Shown here piece by piece: positions 49,527-59,700 of a stretch of 64,000 nt of DNA. Numbering within the stretch: position 1 is the first letter of the stretch; each line of letters starts with the position of its first letter. Location of the stretch: assembly GCF_037963835.1 (NCBI RefSeq), contig NZ_CP150145.1, forward strand, positions 4,278,001 to 4,342,000, given 5' to 3'. The position numbers and the translations under genes were made by a program. The DNA comes from Paenibacillus sp. FSL H8-0332 (GTDB lineage: Bacteria; Bacillota; Bacilli; Paenibacillales; Paenibacillaceae). The notes under the pieces were generated by a model. It did no database searches. It worked only from the letters and a program-made list of their open reading frames with translations, and was not told where the DNA came from.

Positions 49527-52259
49527 TCAGCCAAGAATTTGTCGCAGATACTGCCCGGTATAAGAAGCTTCCACGGCGGCCACTTCCTCCACGGTGCCGG
49601 CAGCGACGATTTGTCCTCCACGGTTCCCGCCTTCGGGCCCGAGGTCAATAATGTAATCGAGTGTTTTGATCAACTGCAGGTTATGCTCAATGACAAGCAC
49701 CGTATTCCCCTCGGCAACCAGCTCCTGAAAGATATTCAGCAGCCTCTGAATATCGGCGAAATGCAGCCCTGTTGTCGGTTCGTCCAGGATGTACAGCTTG
49801 CCGATGCCTTTCTTCGCACCGCCCAGCTCATCCACCAGCTTAATCCGTTGCGCTTCGCCGCCCGAGAGAGTGACAGCCGATTGTCCAAGAATGAGATAGC
49901 CCATGCCCAGACGGTTCATTAACGTCAGCTTGTGATGAATATGATGCTGGTCCCCGAAGAAGTCAACGGCCTCCGCTACGCTCATCTCCAGCACTTGAGC
50001 AATGTTTTTCCCGCGGTATGCAATGTCAAGAATTTCTTCCTTGAACCGTTGTCCTTTGCAGGCTTCACACACGACCTCGATATCCGACATAAACTGCATT
50101 TCGGTCACCAGTACACCAAGTCCGGAACATACCTCACAACGGCCGCCCGCTGTATTGAAGCTAAATGAATTTTCCTTTACCTTCGCCGCCTTCGCCTGTG
50201 CTGTTGCTGCGAATAGCCGGCGAATGTAGTCGAAGATTCCGATATAGGTTGCCGGGTTGGAACGCGAATTCCTGCCAATTGGCTGCTGGTTCATATAAAC
50301 CACATCTTCGATCCATTCAATGCCTCTGATGTTAGGATCCGCAGGCAAACTTGAAGCCCGCCGCTCAAAACGGGTACGAAGATTCTTTACCAAGACTTGA
50401 TTAACCAGCGTACTTTTTCCAGAGCCCGACACCCCTGTAATCCCGACAAAACAGCCCAAAGGAATCCGTACGTTGATATTCTTTAAGTTGTTCTCCCGTG
50501 CGCCAATAATCTCCAGACAGCGAATGTGGTCTGAATGGACATCCATCTTCTGCAGCCTGTGTCTCCGGGGCAATTCAATGACTCTCGCCCCTGACAGATA
50601 TTGGCCTGTCAAGGATAACGGGCTGGATTTCAACTGCCCCACAGTTCCCTGTGCGACAACCTCTCCACCCTGAACTCCCGCCCCGGGACCGATCTCCACG
50701 ATATGATCGGCTCCTGCGATGAATTCTTCATCATGCTCAATCACAAGAATTGTATTATTTAAGTCCCTAAGCCGTTGCAGCATGCGAAGCAGCTTCCCGC
50801 TGTCCCTGGAGTGCAGGCCGACAGTCGGCTCATCCAGAATATAAATCATCCCCATTAGCCCCGAGTTTAATTGTGTGGTCAGGCGGACCCGCTGGGATTC
50901 TCCCCCCGAGAGCATAGTCACTGGCCGGCTGAGACTTAAATATCCTAGGCCTATCTCAATTAAAAAGGTTAGCCGGGCAGCTATTTCCCGGAAAATAGGC
51001 TCAGCCACGGCTTCCTCCTGTCGGCTCAGCCCCATCCGATTCAGCCCCTGGCAGAATTCCCGCAGCTCCTGAATCGGCATCTCGGATAAGTCGTGAATGC
51101 TCTGCCCGTTAATCCGGTACAGCAGCCGCTGACTCTTCAGCCGCGTACCCGCACACTTTGGACAGAGCTGCTCCCGTATTACACTCTTGTCCTCACCCTT
51201 AATTTCACTCAGCTCATTCTTTGCATAGCTATTAAACCGCTCATACACGATGTTAATGATTCCTGCGAATCTCTCATTCATCGGCTTGCCGCCAATAGAG
51301 GGATTCTCAATCAGTATTCTCTCACCGTCCGTACCGTACAGCACAGCATTCAGCGCCTCTTCAGATAAATGCTCCACCGGGGTAAACAGATCAAAATGAT
51401 ACCGGTTCGCCAATGCTTCAAATATCTTCCGGTTCTTGGCGAACTTGTCCTGTTCACACTGCCAGCCGATTAGTTGTATAGCGCCGCCACCTATGCTTTT
51501 TGTCTTGTCCGGAATGACCAGGTCCGGGTCCACGTAATAATGTCTGCCCAGACCGGTGCACGTCGGACAGGCGCCCAAGGGTGTATTGAAGCTGAATGCA
51601 CCGGCCGCCGCCTCATGGGCCACGATTCCGCAGTCACTGCAACCAAGTTCCGGGTCAAATGTCAGCATGCCATCCCGCTTCACACCAAGCTTCATGAAGC
51701 CCTCTCCAGCCTCCAGTTGGGTATTGATTATTGCTTCCAGCGATCTGTGCTGCTGAGGCTGTACAATAAACGTCTTGATAAGAACATCATCTAACGAATA
51801 GATCTCAAGCATCGTCCCCTCCGGGTACTCCATCAGCTGACGGATCAGGGTTCTCTTCTTATTGACCGGAATCTCACGCTGGCAGTGCGGACATACCGCT
51901 CTGCTCGCCCGGGAGAACAGCAGCCTCAGATAGGAGCCGATATCGGTCAATGTCCCGACTGTGGAACGGGGGTTGCGTGACACGGTCTTCTGCTCGATCG
52001 CTATGGCCGGGGAGAGACCCTCGATCAGATCGACCTCCGCTTCGTCTGTCTTGCGCAGACTGCCGCGTTCGTACGCGGACAATGATTCCATTAACCGGCG
52101 GCGCCCTTCGGCGTATATCGTATGGAATACCAGAGAGGACTTGCCTGAGCCGCTGACACCGGTGAAGACTACAAGCTTGTCCCGGGGAATATGAAGCGTA
52201 ATATTCTTGAGATTGTTCTGTCTGGCGCCTTTGATATAGATCTGATTCTGCAGCAACAT
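49527..52259 (-). CDS. UvrA paralogue lacking most of the UvrB-binding region
   Basis: Protein of 910 aa with two ABC ATPase halves as in excinuclease subunit A: Walker A GVSGSGKSS near 37 and GVSGSGKST near 620, signatures LSGGESQR near 450 and LSGGEAQR near 815, and zinc-binding CxxC pairs (CPHC near 121, CSDC and CPTC near 205-230, CEVC and CEAC near 720-745). Between the CPHC and CSDC pairs there are only about 80 residues, against about 130 in housekeeping UvrA, so most of the UvrB-interaction part is missing, as in UvrA2/DrrC-type proteins that protect antibiotic producers. ATG 52259 overlaps the stop of the exporter gene (TAATG). A role in self-resistance by removing the product from DNA is an inference from position and architecture. 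Confidence 0.88.
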   Translation of the reverse strand: MLLQNQIYIKGARQNNLKNITLHIPRDKLVVFTGVSGSGKSSLVFHTIYAEGRRRLMESLSAYERGSLRKTDEAEVDLIEGLSPAIAIEQKTVSRNPRSTVGTLTDIGSYLRLLFSRASRAVCPHCQREIPVNKKRTLIRQLMEYPEGTMLEIYSLDDVLIKTFIVQPQQHRSLEAIINTQLEAGEGFMKLGVKRDGMLTFDPELGCSDCGIVAHEAAAGAFSFNTPLGACPTCTGLGRHYYVDPDLVIPDKTKSIGGGAIQLIGWQCEQDKFAKNRKIFEALANRYHFDLFTPVEHLSEEALNAVLYGTDGERILIENPSIGGKPMNERFAGIINIVYERFNSYAKNELSEIKGEDKSVIREQLCPKCAGTRLKSQRLLYRINGQSIHDLSEMPIQELREFCQGLNRMGLSRQEEAVAEPIFREIAARLTFLIEIGLGYLSLSRPVTMLSGGESQRVRLTTQLNSGLMGMIYILDEPTVGLHSRDSGKLLRMLQRLRDLNNTILVIEHDEEFIAGADHIVEIGPGAGVQGGEVVAQGTVGQLKSSPLSLTGQYLSGARVIELPRRHRLQKMDVHSDHIRCLEIIGARENNLKNINVRIPLGCFVGITGVSGSGKSTLVNQVLVKNLRTRFERRASSLPADPNIRGIEWIEDVVYMNQQPIGRNSRSNPATYIGIFDYIRRLFAATAQAKAAKVKENSFSFNTAGGRCEVCSGLGVLVTEMQFMSDIEVVCEACKGQRFKEEILDIAYRGKNIAQVLEMSVAEAVDFFGDQHHIHHKLTLMNRLGMGYLILGQSAVTLSGGEAQRIKLVDELGGAKKGIGKLYILDEPTTGLHFADIQRLLNIFQELVAEGNTVLVIEHNLQLIKTLDYIIDLGPEGGNRGGQIVAAGTVEEVAAVEASYTGQYLRQILG

Positions 52260-55200
52260 TATCCCACCTTATTCTTGAAATTGCCCAATTCCAGCAGTTG
52301 GCCTGCATCCATCTTAAAGAGACGGTCTGCCAGATCGAAGTAATGGTCGTCATGCGTAATGGCAATTACAATCTTGCCTTCCGCCCGCATCCCCTGTAAC
52401 AACGTCAGATAGAAAAACTTGCGGAATTCGGGGTCCTGGTCTGCCGCCCACTCGTCAAAGAGATAGATTGGCCGGTCCTCCAGATAACAAATTAACAACG
52501 CCAGCCGTTTCCTCTGGCCGCCTGACAGCTTGAGCGTACTGAACCTGCCATTATCAATGCTGACCTTGCCGTCCAGATCCAGCATCTTCAAGTAACGGTC
52601 AATTTCATCCTGCTTCCCTTCGTAATCAATATCATAGATGCGGTCAAATAAATGAAAATCAGAAAATATTGCGGAAAAATACTCTCCTGCACTGCCCGCT
52701 TCAATGACATTGCCATTGATGGCGATATATCCCTCCTGAGAAGGGTATAGACCGGTAATCAGCTTGGCTAAGGTCGATTTGCCGCTGCCGTTACCGCCGG
52801 TGATAAATATGATTTGCCCCCGCTCTGCTTCAAAAGAGACAGGACCTACTGTAAAGCTTCGCTCTCCAACCGTATCAGCATAAGAGAATATCAGGTGATG
52901 GAAAGCAATACTCTCGATCCCGCCCTCTTCGGTGAGTGAGTTCCATTCATTGCCTTCGTCAAGGCTCCTATCAGGCATTTCCTGATTAAAAGCTTCAACT
53001 CTTCTCCATGACACCCTGATTTGCAGCATATCGGGAATCACCTGCATCAATCCATTAATTGGACCGATCAAGTAAAGGAATACGATAATGAACTTAATCA
53101 GAGTAAAGTCTTTGATATCCGGAAATATTTTGGGAAAGAAGAAGATGACTACGCCCAGAATTAAGATCAGCAGGGATTCACCGGTTACCAGTGCATTGGT
53201 GAATTTAATCCGCGATAGAATCCGCTTATCGCGGTATTGCTCACAGCTGTCCTGCACATCCCCGCGGAACTGTAGTTTTTTACGCTGGTGCAGACTAAGC
53301 TCCTTATATCCCTTCAACATGTTGTCGATAAGGCCCATAAATACATTTTGCGTATCTCTGGCCTCTTCCCAATAACGGTTAGCCATATTGCTGACAATCA
53401 TATAAAGGCCGGCTATCGCAGCAATTACTACCAGGGAAATTATCGTTCCCCAGAAAGAAATCGTTCCAAGATATATGAAACAGCAGATAACGGTTAAGAG
53501 ACTGGTTACGAATCCCACCAGCACATTGGCGGATAATCCTATGAGCTCGGTATCGTTATTTAAGGTGGCTATAACCCTGCCGCTGTCCATTTTCTCCAGA
53601 TTGGGATATGAGGTATTCAGAATCCGGCGCAGCAGCTCCATTCTTCTCTGATAGATCAAATGATAGGTGAGCTTGATCAGCTTGGTTTCAATGATTTTTC
53701 GTCCAAAGATATATAGAGCCAGCGCCAGCAGGAAGTAATACAGCAAGTAGCGGAGCGGGATCTCGGAACCCACAGAGGAGTTGACAATGAAAATGACAAC
53801 GGCATTCGCAACACCGCTTAACAGACCAAGCATGATTAATGCTGGAATGGGACGCTTGTTCTCATTAGCTTCCGGAAATACTGTAGACAAAATCAGATAT
53901 ACGCAGCTCAGGACTGCCGTTGCGGCCGCTGCTGCTGCTGCTGCCGGAAGACTGACTGGAGACCAGACTATGGCTGTGCTCCACGATACCCCCTGCATGG
54001 CCTTCGGAATTAAAAATACGGCGTACACAAACGGCGCCGAAGCGGCTATTAATGCAATTCCTGTAATCAGAGCCTTGCGCCCCGGCGCTTGCCAGGAACG
54101 CTTCTTCCGGAGGATGCCGGTAACCGTCCATCCCAGCAGCCCGGTAATGACCAGTACAAAGCCTGCAATAATGATGGCAATTACCGAATAGGCGTTATCC
54201 AGCTTCTGGTCAGGCTCATAGGGAGAGACAGGCTTCTTATCCCTTAGAATATCAAGGATTCCATGGCCCGTAATATATGTATTGGTCGTGCCATTGTTGG
54301 CCATTATGCCGACAGCAAGCTGATCTTCCGGCCGAAGCACCATGTACGCGGAGAAGTTAGGATTGAGTCCGGCTTTGGACAGTTCACCATTTCCGTGCTG
54401 GTAGTCTGCCCAGCCCATTGCATATGAAGAGTAGTCGAACTTGCTGGGCGGTACCGTGCGGTCAGGCTCATGGGTCTTCATAATCAGCGGAGTCAGCGGA
54501 GAGGTTACAGTTCCTAGTTGGTACATCAGCCATTTCGCCAGGTCCTCACTATCCATGATGATGTAACCCGCTGGCCGGTTACCGCGAAAGGTGGGTGAAG
54601 CATATTCTCTGGCTTGAAAGAATCCTGTTTTATAGCCGGTGGCAAGCGTTGAACCTGCCGTCTCCGGATATAAGGTTGTATGTTTAAGTCCGAGCGGCAG
54701 AAATACCTGGTCTCTCATATAATCTTCATAGAACTTGCCAGTCACCCGCTCAATAACCGCTCCAAGGATAGCATAATTGATCGTTGCATACTCAAACTGT
54801 TCACCGGGCTGATGATTAAGACGGACCCCGTCAATGTTACGTACGACTTCTTCTAAGGCATTGGGTTCATTGGAGACGGGAATATCGGTGATCGTGTACC
54901 AGGGAATACCGCTGGTATGATGCAGTAGCTGCCGAAGGGTAATGGGGAAGGAGCGGTTGTTATATTCTGCGTGAAACCAGGGGAAATACTTGGACACAGG
55001 GTCATCGAGTTTTAGTAACCCTTGAGCTTCTAATTGGAGAATAGCAAGGGCTGTAAACCCTTTGGAACACGAGGCAATTTCAAAACTAGTCTGGGGAGTA
55101 ACAGGGGCCTTGCTCTTTATATTCGCATAACCGAAATTTTTCATATAGGAAATCTCTTTGCCCTGCACGATGACCACGGTCATTCCCGGTATTTTGCCCT

Positions 55201-55357
55201 CTTTCATTTTGGTTCGGACAAAAGTTTCAATTTCTCCGGCCTTCACACTGTCCAGTGCTGCATAAACCCTACTCTGGCCAACAAAGCATGCTAGTAAAAA
55301 CATGCATAGGATTGACACCAGTCCTTTTGTGCAATTTCTTCTCTGTGCAAGCTCCAT
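52259..55357 (-). CDS. ClbP/ZmaM-like prodrug peptidase fused to a cyclic-peptide ABC exporter
   Basis: Protein of about 1,032 aa. Signal segment about 12-32; extracellular serine peptidase of the beta-lactamase/PBP-like family about 35-390, with SxxK in SCSK (Ser96-Lys99), Tyr near 190 (EYATINY) and a late KAG segment; three membrane helices about 390-495, as in ClbP; then an ABC exporter with six helices (about 505-790) and an ATPase with GNGSGKST, LSGGQRKR and the LFDEWAADQDP Walker B typical of SyrD/PvdE. The serine and lysine positions are close to those known for ClbP (Ser95, Lys98). Such peptidases cut an N-acyl-D-Asn cap from a pre-metabolite outside the membrane; a fused exporter is known in ZmaM of zwittermicin. 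Start: ATG 55357 was chosen; a TTG at 55381 is possible and neither has a clear ribosome site. First gene of the operon. Confidence 0.9.
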   Translation of the reverse strand: MELAQRRNCTKGLVSILCMFLLACFVGQSRVYAALDSVKAGEIETFVRTKMKEGKIPGMTVVIVQGKEISYMKNFGYANIKSKAPVTPQTSFEIASCSKGFTALAILQLEAQGLLKLDDPVSKYFPWFHAEYNNRSFPITLRQLLHHTSGIPWYTITDIPVSNEPNALEEVVRNIDGVRLNHQPGEQFEYATINYAILGAVIERVTGKFYEDYMRDQVFLPLGLKHTTLYPETAGSTLATGYKTGFFQAREYASPTFRGNRPAGYIIMDSEDLAKWLMYQLGTVTSPLTPLIMKTHEPDRTVPPSKFDYSSYAMGWADYQHGNGELSKAGLNPNFSAYMVLRPEDQLAVGIMANNGTTNTYITGHGILDILRDKKPVSPYEPDQKLDNAYSVIAIIIAGFVLVITGLLGWTVTGILRKKRSWQAPGRKALITGIALIAASAPFVYAVFLIPKAMQGVSWSTAIVWSPVSLPAAAAAAAATAVLSCVYLILSTVFPEANENKRPIPALIMLGLLSGVANAVVIFIVNSSVGSEIPLRYLLYYFLLALALYIFGRKIIETKLIKLTYHLIYQRRMELLRRILNTSYPNLEKMDSGRVIATLNNDTELIGLSANVLVGFVTSLLTVICCFIYLGTISFWGTIISLVVIAAIAGLYMIVSNMANRYWEEARDTQNVFMGLIDNMLKGYKELSLHQRKKLQFRGDVQDSCEQYRDKRILSRIKFTNALVTGESLLILILGVVIFFFPKIFPDIKDFTLIKFIIVFLYLIGPINGLMQVIPDMLQIRVSWRRVEAFNQEMPDRSLDEGNEWNSLTEEGGIESIAFHHLIFSYADTVGERSFTVGPVSFEAERGQIIFITGGNGSGKSTLAKLITGLYPSQEGYIAINGNVIEAGSAGEYFSAIFSDFHLFDRIYDIDYEGKQDEIDRYLKMLDLDGKVSIDNGRFSTLKLSGGQRKRLALLICYLEDRPIYLFDEWAADQDPEFRKFFYLTLLQGMRAEGKIVIAITHDDHYFDLADRLFKMDAGQLLELGNFKNKVG

Positions 55358-55445
55358 CTCCCGTTTCCAACTTTCTCTCAAAAATTTGAAATGATAAATA
55401 CTTGAGATGCAAGATTGTGTATTATTTCACATATGCTCAAAACAA

Positions 55446-55474
55446 ATTCTAACATATATTCTATTTTCAAACAA
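55446..55474 (-). promoter_or_regulatory. Candidate promoter of the main operon
   Basis: On the minus strand TTGTTT (55474-55469) and TAGAAT (55451-55446) are 17 nt apart in an AT-rich gap before the exporter gene. The -10 matches 5 of 6 bases, the -35 only 3 of 6. It would start transcription near 55440, about 80 nt before the ATG. Confidence 0.4.
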
Positions 55475-55491
55475 TTGAATATTCTATGACC

Positions 55492-56571
55492 TTACATCGG
55501 TTGACAACTAGGCCAGCCCTTCCTGCCCCCGATTTTATTGATAATCTTCCCTACCAGAGACTCATTCTGCGGTTTGCCCGGATCACAATTCATCATGACG
55601 ACAACACCGCTTCCTTCTGCAGGAAATGCATAAACCTTGCATTGGAAGCCGATACCCCAGCCTTGAGAGACCAGATATACTTGGCCCTTCGCATCACGGG
55701 GAACAAATACGCCAAGACCCGCTTCCTCACTGCAGCCGTGAGCGCTAAGCATCAGTCGGGCAAACTCCGGATTTAGAATAAAATCACGCCCGCCCGCTCC
55801 AGCAGCAAGCAGCCGAACCACGAATTCCGCCAGCTCACCGGGAGTAGACCATAAGCCTGCCGCAGCCGGATAGGGATAAAACGGATATTTCCCCTTCACC
55901 GTTGTGCCGTGCGGGTCATGCCCGGCAGAAGTCCCGCGCGGCTTCTTCACGTTATATATGTTCCAGAACAAAGACCGCTGCAGACCCAGCGGCTGTAACA
56001 CCAGCCGGTTCATGGCTGTGCTAAAGGGCATCCCGGTCACTTCCTCGATCAAGTGGCCCACTAGACAATAGCCTGCATCCGAATATGAGAACCTGCTTCC
56101 CGGATTACAGGATGACTGCAACGGTTCCTGAAGGAATCGCGTCTGCCCAGACAGAATATCGTTCATTGCTGGCGGCTGTTCTTGCTTGCTGAGCACATCG
56201 AAGCTGCCTTCAGGATCAATGAATCCTGCCTGGTGTGACAGCAAATGAAGCAGTGTCACCTTCGTATCCGCTGTATATTCATTATCCTGCAGCTTCCAAG
56301 AACGCATATAGCCATTCACATCATCCTCCAGTCCCAGCCTGCCCTCCTGCACCAGTCTCAGAGCCCCCGCAGCGGTAAACATCTTGCTGATCGAACAGGC
56401 ATGGAAAACAGTATTCACCTTTACTGGACGGGCCTTGCCCTTCTCCAACACACCAAAGCCCTTTTGCCAGATGATTTGCCCATGGCTGAAGACGGCAACT
56501 CCCATTCCCGGAACATTTTCCGATTTCATCTCGCGCTCTAAATCTATAAATATATCATTTTTTTTTGGCAT
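55492..56571 (-). CDS. Cytoplasmic serine hydrolase, beta-lactamase/PBP-like family
   Basis: Protein of 359 aa with the same fold as the peptidase half of the exporter fusion but no signal peptide or membrane helix. Seen: SxxK in ACSISKMF near residue 60, the Tyr motif FSYSDAGY near 160, and a C-terminal GWGIGFQCK. Family members are DD-peptidases, esterases or amide hydrolases. Start ATG 56571 has GGGGGA upstream at about 7 nt; a GTG at 56595 has no good site. Nine A in a row follow in codons 2-5, which invites slippage. It faces away from the C-A-PCP-E gene and lies 134 nt before the exporter gene on the same strand. A role as resistance hydrolase or editing enzyme is possible, but nothing in the sequence settles it. 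Confidence 0.82.
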   Translation of the reverse strand: MPKKNDIFIDLEREMKSENVPGMGVAVFSHGQIIWQKGFGVLEKGKARPVKVNTVFHACSISKMFTAAGALRLVQEGRLGLEDDVNGYMRSWKLQDNEYTADTKVTLLHLLSHQAGFIDPEGSFDVLSKQEQPPAMNDILSGQTRFLQEPLQSSCNPGSRFSYSDAGYCLVGHLIEEVTGMPFSTAMNRLVLQPLGLQRSLFWNIYNVKKPRGTSAGHDPHGTTVKGKYPFYPYPAAAGLWSTPGELAEFVVRLLAAGAGGRDFILNPEFARLMLSAHGCSEEAGLGVFVPRDAKGQVYLVSQGWGIGFQCKVYAFPAEGSGVVVMMNCDPGKPQNESLVGKIINKIGGRKGWPSCQPM

Positions 56572-56615
56572 CGGTATCCCCCGCAAAAAGTTCACCTATT
56601 ATTTGGTTTTGAATC

Positions 56616-56644
56616 TTGAATATGTATTTCTGTTACGATAACAT
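56616..56644 (+). promoter_or_regulatory. Candidate promoter of the C-A-PCP-E gene
   Basis: TTGAAT (56616-56621) and TAACAT (56639-56644) are 17 nt apart; each matches the sigma-A consensus in 4 of 6 bases. The gap from here to the ATG is about 80 nt and AT-rich. It is in the intergenic region between divergent genes. Confidence 0.3.
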
Positions 56645-56726
56645 CAAATCAAATATATGGCAATGACTACATATCTATGAAGTTTTCTTATTTATTTCAT
56701 CCTCATTCCACTAATCTGGAGGAACT

Positions 56727-59700
56727 ATGATGCAGTATAAACTCACCCAGCCCCAAACGAGAATATGGAACAATGAAAAAATTCACGGCAATCCCGCTAT
56801 GCACAATATTCTAGGCCTGGTGCGCATAAGGAAGAATCTCAGCTTGGAGAAGTTATCCCAAGCCATTGAACTGTTTATTGCCAATCATGCCGGTGTCACT
56901 CTCCAGATTAATGAGCAGAACGGTGAGCCCGTGCAGATTTTCAAACCATATGAGCCGGCACAGATCGACTTTTTCGATTTCAGCAGCACGGATAACCCTG
57001 CAGCCGGCTTCGAACAATGGATTGATCGTTTAAGACAGACCAGCTTCACCTTGTTGAACGGGCCGCTCTTTTATTTTGCCATGTTCAGAATCGGGAGCTT
57101 CGATATGGGCTATGTCGGAAAATTCCATCACATTATCGCCGACGGCTGGTCCCTGCAGATTGCCGGCGAATCCATCGCCCGCTATTACTCAGAGCTTGTA
57201 AATGAAATGCCATCAAGTGTTGAAGCAGTTCCATCGTATGTTGATGCTATAGAGCAGGAACAGATTTACTTACAGTCAGAGCGTTTTTTGAAGAACAGAA
57301 GCTTTTGGAATGAAAAATTTGCTATACTTCCCGAAACAATGGCAATGGCCAATCATTTGGAAACAGCCGCCTCCAGAAAGACTTGGACACTCGAGAGCGG
57401 CCTGTCTGCAGAGATCCGGACGTTTATAGCCGAACACCGGCTTTCACTTAATTCCCTGTTCATATCTTCCGTGCTCATCTATATGCATGTAGTTATGAAC
57501 GAGGATGATGCCATTATCGGAACGCCGGTGCTTAACCGCTCAGGGAGGAAAGAGAAGCATACCTTCGGAATGTTCGCCAGTACTATGCCCTTCCGTAAAA
57601 CTATTACGGAAACTGCAGAGATTGGTGTATTTCTAAAAGAAACGGCACGTGAGCTAATGGGCTGCTATGTCCACCAGAAGTATCCTTACAACCTGTTAGC
57701 CGGAGATCTGAATTTGCAGAAACATGGGCATGCAGCCCTCTTTGATCTTTGCGTCAATTATTACAGCATAAAATTCAGCCCGGAATTTGACGGAAGTCCC
57801 TATGAGAATACGGAAATATTCAATGGAAACCAGCCGTATAAGCTGCAGATTGTCATCAGGGATTGGGAAGAGAACGGTAAAATTGCTGTCGATCTCGATT
57901 ACCGCATCCAGGAATACAGTGAAATCCAAGTGGATAAGCTCGGTGAGCAGCTATTGAATATTATCCGCTTTATAATTTCCCAGCCCCAAAGCCGGATCTG
58001 CGACATCCCTCTTCTTTCTCCCCTGGAATGCCATGAGCTAACCTATAACGTTAACGCCACTTTTTGCCCCTATCCTTCTGCTGATATTATCACCCGCCTA
58101 TTTGAGGCACAAGCGGAGCGGGCCGGGCTGCAAACCGCATGCAGAATGGGCGATGCCGCCATAAGTTACAACACACTCAACGAGCAGGCGAACCGTTTAG
58201 CACGTTTTCTGCGCCGGATGCGAATCGGGCCTGGCTCGGTGGTCGGTATCGCCTCCCCTCATTCTTTTGAATTAATTACCGCTATACTGGCAGTGTTAAA
58301 AGCAGGCGGAGCTTTTTTACCCTTGGACCCCGAATCACCGGCGAGCCGCATCCGGTATATGCTGGAGGATTCCGGCGCTGTCCTGGTTCTGAGAGATGAA
58401 ACGTTGACCGGCAGTTTCAGCTCGCCAGTTGAAGAATACATGCTGCAGGATGCAGCAATTTATGAAGCAGACGGCTCAAATCTGTCGCCCGTTAGCGGTC
58501 CGGGAGACCTTGCCTATATTATTTATACTTCCGGCTCCACAGGACAGCCCAAGGGCGTTATGGTGCACCATCAGGGGCTTGTCAATTACATCTGCTGGGC
58601 CAACAAGACCTACACGGATCAAGAACGGGAAGTGTTTGCTTTATACTCTTCAGTCGCGTTTGATTTGACCATCACCTCCATTTTCACGCCATTGATCGGA
58701 GGGCATCAAATCGTCATTTACAGGGATGACCGCTCTGAATTCGTGCTGGAGCGAATTATCCAGGATCAGGTGGCCAGCATTATCAAGCTCACCCCCGCCC
58801 ATCTCTTGCTGCTCCAAGACATAAATTTCGATCGGACGAATGTCAGAACCTTTATTGTCGGAGGAGAGAACTTGAAGGTCAGCCTGGCAAAGAGCATCTA
58901 TGAGAAATTCCGGAGAAACATCAACATCTATAATGAATACGGCCCTACCGAAACCGTCGTTGGTTGCATGATTCACCACTATGATTATGACCAAGACCAG
59001 CGCTCTTCTGTCCCTATCGGGCTTCCAGCAGACAATGTCATGATTTATATCCTGGACCGGTATTTAAGGCCGGCACCTGTGCTGACCAAGGGGGAACTTT
59101 ATATATCAGGAGACGGAGTAGCTCTCGGCTACAGGAATAAACCGGAACTAACTGCCCAGAAATTCGTGGACAATCCCTTTATACCCGGCAAAAAGATGTA
59201 CCGGACCGGAGATGCGGGGATGTGGCTCGAGAACGGGGTAATGGAATACAAGGGAAGAATGGATTCGCAGGTCAAAATAAGGGGTTATAGAATCGAGCTG
59301 GGAGAGATCGCGAATGTGCTCTCGGAGTATACCGGCATTCTTCAAACTGCCATCAAGCTTCTTGAACCAGACAACGGAAGTAAATATATATGTGCGTATT
59401 ATCAATCGAATCAGGAGATCAACCAGGAAGACGTGGAGCATTACCTGTATTCCCGTCTGCCAGGGTACATGGTTCCCCATCACCTAATGCGTATCCCTTC
59501 ATTCCCTTTGACTCCAAACGGGAAAATTGATGTAAAACAGCTGCCGGTTCCCTCCATCAACCAGCATTTAGATACGGCACCTGCAAAAGCGAGAGATCAA
59601 CGGGAAACAATACTGGCCGCTGTCTGGAGGGAAGTACTGGAGCTGCCGGCTGTCGGAGTCTTTGACGACTTCTATACCTTGGGCGGTGATTCCATCAAAG

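Noticed and set aside
49514..49648. N-terminal extension of the methyltransferase
   Set aside because: It overlaps the end of the uvrA-like gene and ATG 49513 has its own GGAGGG.
53920..53950. GCT/GCC repeat in the exporter as a phase-variable tract
   Set aside because: The units are three bases, so changes would not shift the frame; it codes a short alanine run in a membrane helix.
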